A DNA stretch of 64,000 nucleotides from Trichobilharzia szidati (Eukaryota > Platyhelminthes > Trematoda > Strigeidida > Schistosomatidae). The translations under genes and the position numbers were made by a program. Numbering within the stretch: position 1 is the first letter of the stretch; every line of letters begins with the position of its first letter. The notes below the pieces were generated by a model that saw only the letters and a program-made list of their open reading frames with translations, made no database searches and had not been told where the DNA came from. Positions 55,516 to 64,000 of this stretch are shown here, piece by piece. The stretch is from assembly GCA_944472155.2 (NCBI GenBank), contig OX235272.1:16972354-17036353 (forward strand), written 5' to 3'.

Positions 55516-56828
55516 TAACCTAACCCTTATTCTATCATAAGGTTAAACTTTTGACTTACATACCACCTAAACAGGAAATCATAACATTTACCTCCTTCTG
55601 TCCTGACACATCAGAATCAAAACTAAAATGAAGGCGAATTCGTCGATGAAAATGCTATGGATTAACTTTTAAACATTGAATAATGACTTCGTGGCACATG
55701 TTCAAATTATACACGATTAGTCACTTTAATATGATAAATGCTTTGCTGTCTCATCGTATGAGCTGAGTGAATTCTATCTGTTGGGCTAAATTACTCAGCA
55801 AGAGAACTTCTGACCTGGAAGTTCAGTCCAAAAGAATACAAGGATAGCTACTCCCCGATTTCGCTGATATCCAGCTGCGATATATCATGCATTAAATAAG
55901 TTTGAAAAATCATTATTCATTGATAGATAACATAATGGTTGAACTAAAACCAGCATACACTTATTCGATCTTGGATAAGGTCCAGTGTGTGCACTACTTA
56001 AAAGTTTTAAACAAGAGTAAAATCCCTCATCCCCAGTACCGAAAATTCACTGTTTTCTGATAGTCTTATGCCGTATATTTTTCCCTGAATTTCTTTAGTT
56101 CTGCTTTAAATTCTCGAATATAAAACAGAAGTAACTAACTAGTTCAACCAACAATTTCCGTTTCCTTCATTTTCATAAAATGAAAACGTTTCATGCAAAA
56201 ATTACATAATTTTACCTGTCCATTAAAACTCTTACTATATACAATATAACAGAAGCACATTAGAGTAAAAATGCGGAAAACCACCAAGCATGTACCTTTT
56301 TTTTAGTGTTTGCATACATTCTGTCTACTTTGTTGAAACCTGTTCATAGTTTTATCTGGATAGTTATGTAAAATGTCAAACAACCGATCGATACAATGAT
56401 TGACTGACTACCACAAAAGAGAATTGCACATCTTAATAACTTCCCTTTTTTTTGTCAGTACCTACTAGTGTACTAGTGTTAGAGTTAGATTGAAGCAATG
56501 ATAAAATATGGCGACTGAAGTTTAGAAACAGAAGATGTCTACACACGTGGGCTAGATTTTGATGGACAGTAGGCATTAGTTAAAACAACAGTCCCATAGT
56601 TACAGATTTGCTTTCGTGATTTAGCTGTCTGTAGAATGTATGATGATCCGATGTCGACAGTTACTTTTTGTTCTTCAGGCGGAACGCTATTATGGTTTCT
56701 AGGGGACTGGTTTCGAGTACAGTGTAGTGTTAACGTATTTCTGATCAGTTTTTGGATTTCTAATATTCCTGCTTATCAGAACAAGCACAATAACCTCTTT
56801 GGGTGTAACGATATGTCTCTCTACTACC

Positions 56829-57153
56829 ATGCCACCGAAAGTTGTATCTAGTAAAGCTGTGAAGAAGGCATCCAAGGCTAAGTTGCCGAAGATTGACAAG
56901 AAGAAGAACAGGAGGAGGAAGGAGAGCTATGCCATCTACATCTAAAGCCATGTCAATAATGAACTCCTTCATCAACGATATTTTCTAATGCATTGCAGTT
57001 GAGGCAAGCAGGTTGTCGTACTACAACAAGAAGTCCACCATTTGAAGCCGCAAAGTCCAGAAAGCTGTCCGTCTCTTGATGCCTGGTGAGCTTGCTAAGC
57101 GCGTCGTGTCAGAAGGAACAAAAGCTGTCACGAAGTACAATGGCTCGAAGTGA
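56829..57153 (+). pseudogene. histone H2B pseudogene, second copy with 44-bp deletion
   Basis: Same N-terminal tail as 20912-21283. A deletion of 44 bases between two CATCT repeats joins SYAIYI directly to sequence encoding the SKAMSIMNS region, shifting the frame and creating TAA at once. A 3-base loss in the basic run and the inherited TAA and TGA are also present. The end is TGA at 57151-57153. Confidence 0.92.
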
Positions 57154-57185
57154 AGCATTCCGCCAGAATTAGAGAACGCTACCAC

Positions 57186-57201
57186 AGCCCTTATAAGGGC
57201 T
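57186..57201 (+). terminator. histone-type 3' stem-loop, second copy
   Basis: AGCCCT/AGGGCT stem around TATA. The stem is unchanged from the first copy and only the loop differs. Confidence 0.8.
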
Positions 57202-57204
57202 ACA

Positions 57205-57400
57205 TGTGCGTCGGTGGCACAGTGATTAGGACTCTCGCCGACCATGCACATGGTCCGGGGTTCAATCCCCTGCCGACGCACACCTGATATCTATGGTCGG
57301 CCTGTAACTTCGGGCTACCGATATTCATGCTGAAAATTCCATACTTGTACTGAAAAATACGGTGTGGCATTAAGCTGTAATCAAAATAATAAAAAAAATA
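57205..57400 (+). mobile_element. SINE B (no LINE-like tail), complete head
   Basis: Head GTGCGTCGGTGG, box A TGGCACAGTGA, box B GGTTCAATCCC, closing CCGACGCAC, body as in 4348-4545. Confidence 0.75.
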
Positions 57401-57639
57401 ATAAATTAGTTCTATCTTTGCTGTAAACGTCTGAAGGCTTCAAAAAGTATACATTAGTTATGAATAGTTTTATGTGTGCTATCGGTTCATGCTTAGATCT
57501 TTCTTGGTTAGAACCGAAAACCCACAAAATTCAACATCGAAATATCCTCGGATTAGAATCAAATCATGTATCTTTTCTGTGAAGCATATTTCAAAGCCAT
57601 TTGCAAGCAGCAGATTGTACATCATAAAGTTCATGAAGA

Positions 57640-58353
57640 TGCGGATGCCCGGCGCTCTTCACCGGGTTGACTGTCCATTGGATGACAATCTAGGGGAGAT
57701 GGCTAAACCCTGATTCTAAACCTCCAACGACTCGCGTATGAAGCCCACTGGAGCTCACCGGCAGACGTATGGACAAAGGGCTTGTTGGATGTCTGGCCCC
57801 ATTCAAAAGGCTGCCAATGGATAGTGGACTCCCTACTCCACTCCTACTGCCTTGTAGGTCACACTTGGTTGTGTAAAGGCTAGAGCTGCACTCTCAAACA
57901 AAAGGCCGAGTGATTCTGGGGACATCACTCGTACCAAATTCCCATGAAACTTCATGAACTCTCTTACAAACTCTCCAACGAAGAAGTGCGTCGTCGTTGC
58001 TACAACATCAACCAAATTCCAGTACTGGTCCAACAACGTCGCCTCCGGTGGTTTGGCCATGTTCTGCGCCGACCAGATGACGATCTGGTCAAATCAGTTC
58101 TAAATCCCTCGCCATTACCATCTTGGCGATGTCGCAGGGGTGGACAGCTGAAAACATGGCTTGGTACAGTCAAGGCTGATATGGAGTGCCTGGGGCTACA
58201 AACCGTCTACGGACTCCGTCTGTGGAACAAGAATTGGATAACCCTGTCGCAAAACCTTGCATCAGATCGCCGCGCCTGGGCAGCGATGATTCGAGATGTT
58301 CATGAAGCCGGCTCATCCTCCCGTAGGAGATAGCCGAAGTAAAGTAAAGTAAG
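57640..58353 (+). mobile_element. RTE-like element, 5'-truncated, young insertion
   Basis: TCATGAAGA at 57631-57639 and 58354-58362 flanks the insertion. The other A copy has one unbroken site at 21748-21756. The frame 57944-58333 encodes a reverse transcriptase C-terminal region (QRRLRWFGHVLRRPDDDL, RRGGQLKTWLGT, LASDRRAWAAMI) and ends just before a GTAAA repeat tail, as in RTE-type elements. Confidence 0.9.
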
Positions 58354-59034
58354 TCATGAAGACTAATCTTACCTTACTGTTAACTAAAAGATGAATCAGG
58401 AGGATTCTACCGTGCTAAAGGCTTGAATCGTCGGATTAGGCACATGATTTCCAGCCAATTTGTCTAATGATAAACTCTAATTAATTCAGCAACTGGAAAG
58501 TTGGATAGTGTCATCAGTGGGGTTCACAGCCTCGTACATGAAAAATGTTTGCCGCTTAACTGAGCTCTAAGAACGCCTCTAACCCTATTCTAAATTAATC
58601 CTACATCGGGTGACAATGTTCGAAGGAAAAAGTAATTAACTGCCATTCGTAATAAGCATCCTAACTATAACCAAACAATGTAGCTTCCTTTCTTAATCTA
58701 TTGACTTTCACTTACTTACCTCATACTCTACCCTTAATCTCACCATATAATTCCGAATTAAAATAGGAGGTAGAATATAAGCACCTCTGTCCAAAGACTG
58801 GTCTGGGATTTTCACTTTTCCAATAAATATATTACGGGCAAAGATTCACAGTGAACCTCCACACCTGCTAAGATCTTTCCCATGAAACAACCACAATTAG
58901 ACCTAACTTTTCTGCAATCAAATAGTTGCAATTCCTTCAAAATAACCGCTCCATATCACCATAGTAAAATTGTAAAATTATGCATTAATAATATGGATAA
59001 TATTCCGCTTTTTATACGATAAAAATTGTGAAAA

Positions 59035-59370
59035 TAATAATAATAACTGGTTCCATGCATGAGGTTACCTGGGGTTCTAATATGGAGCCAGAAAAGGTTA
59101 ACTGAGACAGGTTAGATGATAGTTACTCACGTATTACACTGACTGGCAGTTGTGTTATGTATCATAAAGTGGCAGAAGCTGCAATTCATTGGCAGCTGGA
59201 TCCCATCCCACTGCCTGAAGAGTTTAAAACTTCGCCTTGTAACTTAAATGTTCTAGGTTGGAATCTAGGTGGGCGCGTATTGGTAAAGGAATCCAAACCA
59301 GGGTTAACATGGTTATTCCGTACTCTCTGGTTTTCCAATGTTCCTTCGGCTGGTGTCATCCTGCGATCAA
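59035..59370 (+). mobile_element. ancient SINE A copy (A2 counterpart)
   Basis: Same element as 22440-22770, with about one difference per 10-20 bases. Confidence 0.6.
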
Positions 59371-60261
59371 ACTAATGACGTTGGGAATCAACGATGATAG
59401 TAAACACACGCCTAGCACATAAACTATCAGTGCCGGAAGGGCACTAAATTGCTAAAGACAGTATACTGAAAAGCAATTAGTGTGGTTAAAGTAACTACAT
59501 ATAAACAAAAACAAAAAATATTTAAAATTAGACACAGAATTATAGCGAAATAAAAAGGGTTAATTATTTGTGCATTTCAATAACAACAAAAACAACAGAA
59601 TTTAAGGCGAGTACCAGAGTAACAACAATAATAAAAATGTTAGTAAACATTTTCCGGAAGCTTTTTAATAATACTGCTTCATTAAAACACACAAAATATT
59701 TAAAAACTGTTGAACAATTGAACAATTTTCATCATAATAAAAATGAGCATGTGAACCAATCTTGCATATTTACCACAAAGTAGAGGAGAGCACTGAAACA
59801 GAATTTTAAATTAGGGGAAAAACAATGACGAGAAAACAAAATGGAAGTTATATGTTGAATGCATGAATTCATATTGTATGTATCCATCCATCCATATATA
59901 TATATATATATATATTGGCATAAAGATACACACTAATAGAAGAAAGATGGATGCCCATCTCTTTGTAATTCCACATGATTAGGATTGACAGGAGACAAGA
60001 TGAAGCTAGGCAGTTTGTGTGATAAAAAGTGAACAATCAAGATGCATTAACTCATATGATATCTGGGTATGACTCGTGATAACTACAAGAAAATGATGAT
60101 GACGATACTGGCAGTTTGGTCGAGTAGCTCAATTGAAAAAGCGCTAGACTAGCGATTTGAAAATCTCTAGAATCTGGCTGTCATGCAGATCTTCGTTTCA
60201 ATTTCAATAAAAAATATGTTTGATTGGTGGCAAAGCAAGGCTATTTTCAATGACTGATTTA

Positions 60262-61075
60262 TTATTATTAATATTATTGTTTCTTTTAGTTCCTAGAGGA
60301 ACATGAGGCTTCAGCCGGACGTCTCCATTCCGTTCGGTTCTCTGCTAGAATCTTCACCTGCCTCCAAATCTGCCCACACGTTTCCATCTCCTCTTCACAT
60401 CACCTACTCCAAGTCACCCACCCTCACACTGACGACCAACTCGCCGCTTCCCTTTCAGTCGGGTTCCACTCAAGCAATGGCTTATCTAGTGATGTCACTT
60501 GATGGTTTGTTTCCTCAGAGTATGGCCAGCCAGCCCATCTCCATTTCTTCCTGCCTGCCTATTTGTTTCACAATCGGTTCCTGGGTGGGTCGCTCATTGC
60601 CAGAGATCCCTCTCTGTTGCTGATCTTTTCTAGCCGGCCATCTGATCTTGAGTGGTATGGAGCGAAGACAACTGACTGTTAATGAAGGTCTGTAGTTTGT
60701 TTGAGATGCTGTTTATGACGCGCAGTGCAACTCTCTGATCCGTATAGTGAGTAGCACTGACTGACTTCACATTGGAGTTGAAAATCCGGATCTTATTTTT
60801 CATACCAAGTGCTGTTGACCTCCTTCAAACAGACTTGACAGTGATGAAAACTTCCCTTGCTTTCCCAATGCTCGCTTTGATGTTATCCTCGTCAGTTCCA
60901 TCCGCCTGTATTTGAAACGATGCTTCCCAGTTCGGTTGGTGAAGGAGGTTGTTTCTTTCAGGTTCCTCCCATTTATGCTGATTGTTGTCTGTTGTTGATG
61001 TTGCTATTGGTGGTGTTGCCCAGGAATCTTCATCACCTCTGTTTTCTCTATGCTCACCTGAAGGCCCATCTTCCC
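60262..61075 (-). mobile_element. non-LTR 3' fragment, left half of a fused inverted pair
   Basis: ATT-type tail, TTCCTAGAGGAACAT, terminal coding region, IFNSNVKS region, truncated at about 61075 where it meets a plus-strand copy. Confidence 0.8.
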
Positions 61076-61420
61076 GGAATGAATCACCAACAAGAAACTA
61101 TGGAAAGAAACAAAACAAACAAGAACCAATCGCTCAACAAATATGCAGGAGAAAGTGGAGATGGATTGGACACTCACTGGCTGAGGAGGCCACTCGCTGG
61201 GTGACATCGCGCGTCAGGCCAACGCTCGAGTGGAACGGGAAAGGGAAGCGGTGAGTGTGACGTCAGTGCAAGTGTGACATGGAGGAGATGGTGTGAAGAG
61301 GAGTTGAAACCGTATGGACTAACAAGGTCACAGGTGAAAAGTACAGCAGAAGACAGAAGCAAGTTGAGACGCGTAGATGAAGCTCTATGTTCCACTAGGA
61401 ATCCAAGGGAACAATAATAA
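61076..61420 (+). mobile_element. non-LTR 3' fragment, right half of a fused inverted pair
   Basis: It starts at ATGAATCACCAACAAGAAAC, then RRKWRWIGHSL and the terminal coding part, ending TTCCACTAGGAATCCAAGGG and an AAT tail. Segment C2 follows. Confidence 0.8.
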
Positions 61421-63018
61421 TAATCACTGGTAACCTGTTGAGTTTGATGGCATTCAACTAATTGACTTTTGGTGGTTTGAGACAGTCAGCATCAAGATAT
61501 GAAGCTAGATATCATATTTTTTTATCACTTCTCAGCAAAGTTTATCTACAACTGCTACTCCTCCTCACCAGGTATTAATGGCACGTTAATTTAACTTTGA
61601 CCTACTCAAGGTCCAATCAATCAGCCTTATTTCACGATTCTTCATTTTAGTTCTTAGAGTTTCCAGAATCCAGTCAACCAAGTATATGATTTAGTGATGT
61701 TAGCAAATTTGTGAGATGTTTTACCTATAGATGCTCAAGAATCTCTAAATTATTGTTAGTTCAACTTAGACTAGTATATCTTGTTACTTACAGTTTACGA
61801 ATTAGGGTATAGAAAAAAAGTTCTACTCTTTTCAAAAATTTCATACATTTTTGTTCCCCTGGCCTTCTTTCTCTATCAAAAGTTCTATACTCCCTTGATA
61901 TATGTATTAAACTGTGTGTTACCGCAAGCATGAGCACGTTAGACTTTAAATACACAATAATAATCACCCATAGGTATAAAGTGTACTCTTAAAAGGACTT
62001 TAAACGCTTGGGACATTCTTGAGACCTTCACAAGTAACTGAATGCACATGACCATCTGTTAATATTATTATACTTTTATTCCTTTGGGTTCGTGGTGGAA
62101 CATAGGGTTACAACAGCACAACGTTAATTCACCCTGTTTTCTGTATTCTTCACCACATAAGCTTTCATATTCTCCCTACACCCTTGGATGCCTACTCGTC
62201 GCTTCTTGTATGGGTTCCCCTTCCTTTCATGCGATTTCACTCAGTGATCTTATAAGGGCATGTCTAGTTCATTTCCTCTTTTGTGCTGCATACGTTTTGG
62301 TTTGGTAGTAGGTTCTTAGTTAGTTCGTTGCTATAATCTCTTGTTGCTTATCCTTGCTGACTAGCTATCTGATCTTCAGTGTAGAGTGAAGGTGGATATT
62401 CATGTAAGTCTGCTGCAGATGCTTATGGTGACGTGCCCTTCAAGTCTATGAACTATATAGCCCTCAGTTTGTGCCGAATATACTTTGAAATCAGCCTAAT
62501 TCCCCACAAACTTAACAGTTTAATATACATAATCTTAAGCATTCATCTGACTGTAAGCCGAAAATGTCTCTTTTCTCTGCTTAGATAGCTAAATACTCAA
62601 AACAAAATGAACTAAAACTTCAAACAAAAAGTATGACAAAAAAATTTCAACAAACACCAGCTTTATTTCATACTATAAATGTATTATGCCTATGAATATT
62701 ATTAACTAGTTAGGTCAACTGGAATACGCATAGGAAATTAAGAACTTCAAACATAAGAGAAATGGCTTATTACTTTTACCAATGAAGGGAAATATTCAGG
62801 TCAAAGACTGTTTCCGGAATATTCGAGGATACAAGTCTTTTCCGGCTTCATTTCATTTATTCATCGGTAAATCAAAGTCCTAGTTCAGTTAAAACAATAT
62901 GGTTTTGAGCAAACATTTGTTTTCGATAAATACTTCCTCAGGCTCTACAGTTACAAATACACTAATATTATAAAACAAAGAGCCATTAAAAGCATGTGAA
63001 AATTATATCGGAAGCTGT
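61420..63018 (+). repeat. duplicated segment C, copy 2
   Basis: Direct copy of 27880-29560, including the degenerate non-LTR fragment (62075-62500, minus) and PLE terminus. Confidence 0.85.
62907..62945 (-). ncRNA. hammerhead-like motif, GAGC/GCTC PLE type
   Basis: Counterpart of 29441-29479. Stem I, CTGAGGA, GAAA and the AACA/TGTT stem III are all kept. Confidence 0.5.
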
Positions 63019-63589
63019 ATTGGTTTACACGTATAATATGGAGGCGTAGTTCGGCATTAAACACTGTTAATGCTGTCTTCCTTGAACTGGAGAGTTCATT
63101 TGGGAAGCTCCAGTATCGACGTGAGGTTACGCCATTTGACTGCCAGTCTCACCAACTTACTAAGTGATTTCATTGCAAATGAATGCAGTGATAGGAAAGT
63201 ACACGGAGACAAGCAGTCACAAAAGGAGTAGATATTTCATCAGTGAAAAACTCCCAAAGCTACCATTGCATTCAAGTTAGGGCTAAAGGTGTCGTCTACG
63301 GAATGATAATGACAGCTCCACAGTTAAACAATCCAGAACACGACAGTAGCAAAAACATTCACCTGAGCTATAATTCTGCATTAGTTCAAAACACTGATGT
63401 GTGGCATTTTCATAATCTCTGACACCATTATTCCGTTGAAACAGTTTGTCCCTTCAGTAAATTTAAATAAGATAATAAGGTGAAAAATACTGGAAGATGG
63501 CATCATATCTTTGTTATTGACTGACAACTAGCATAGTTCAAAATAATTAAAAAAAAGTTCCAGAATTACTTAGTTATATAGCGTAAAAG
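63019..63589. other. no gene seen
   Basis: Unique sequence between segment C2 and the last non-LTR copy. Confidence 0.4.
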
Positions 63590-64000
63590 CGCATTATTAT
63601 TTATTATTGTTTCCTTTAATTCCTAGAGGAACATAGGGCTTCAGCCGTGCGTCTCCATTGCGTTCGGTTCTCTGCTAGAGTCTTCACCTGGCTCCAAGTC
63701 TGCCCACACGCTTTCATCTCCTCTTCACATCACCTCCTCCAAGTCACCCACCCTCGCACTCACGACCAACTCGCCACTTCTCTTTCAGTCGGGTTCCACT
63801 CGAGCAATGGCTTGTCTAGTGATGTCACTTGATGCATTGTTTCCTCAGAGTATGGCCAGCCAATCCATCTCCATTTCTTCCTGCCTGCCTATTTCTTTCA
63901 CAATCGGTTCCTGCTGAGTTGGTTCGCTCATTGCCAGAGATCTCTGTTGCTGATCTCTTCTGGCCGGCCATCTGATCTTGAGTGGTATTGAGCGAAGACA
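63590..64000 (-). mobile_element. non-LTR 3' fragment running out of the window
   Basis: ATT tail, TTCCTAGAGGAACATAGGG, and terminal coding region on the minus strand. Its 5' end is outside. Confidence 0.8.

Larger units (their letters stand above)
55108..60262 (+). repeat. duplicated segment A, copy 2
   Basis: Direct copy of 19190-23640 plus the RTE insertion 57640-58353. Confidence 0.9.

Overview
The window looks like nuclear DNA of a digenean flatworm, most likely a schistosome or close relative. This is an inference from three things: very AT-rich sequence; dense Penelope-like elements (PLEs) with GIY-YIG endonuclease fragments and non-LTR retrotransposon fragments; and hammerhead ribozymes inside tRNA-like SINEs, including two remnants resembling the schistosome Sm-alpha hammerhead. 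I see no intact protein-coding host gene. The only clear host gene sequence is a pair of broken histone H2B copies (20912-21283 and 56829-57153). One further open frame (16170-16562) is kept only partly in its duplicate and may be an exon remnant.

Layout. 1-14385 is a TE graveyard. It holds hammerhead SINEs at the left edge and five PLE insertions (1734-3391, 4647-5683, 6543-7418, 7675-8504, 10312-11134), two of them nested in non-LTR fragments, followed by an AT-rich microsatellite-laden stretch. 14386-29560 and 45965-63018 are two copies of the same block of four segments (called D, B, A and C here). Segment B is inverted in the second copy, and almost every segment edge falls in a non-LTR fragment with an AAT tail. 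Between the copies lie a decayed RTE-like reverse transcriptase gene (31140-33045), more PLE and SINE fragments, and an assembly gap (45390-45887). The right edge is another non-LTR fragment running out of the window.

The most interesting signal is the number of hammerhead-ribozyme-like folds, about 26 loci. They belong to three contexts: a tRNA-like SINE family (A), a second tRNA-like SINE family (C), and the 3' termini of PLEs. Nearly all share a type I layout with a very short, self-complementary stem III. The PLE copies show a recurring foldback architecture, with an inverted copy of the 3' terminal segment at the 5' end, and 10-18 bp target-site duplications. The duplicated block supplies empty sites for three of the insertions, so they can be placed after the duplication.

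All homology statements come from reading and aligning by eye. Family names follow general knowledge of PLE, RTE-type and tRNA-SINE elements and were not checked against a database.
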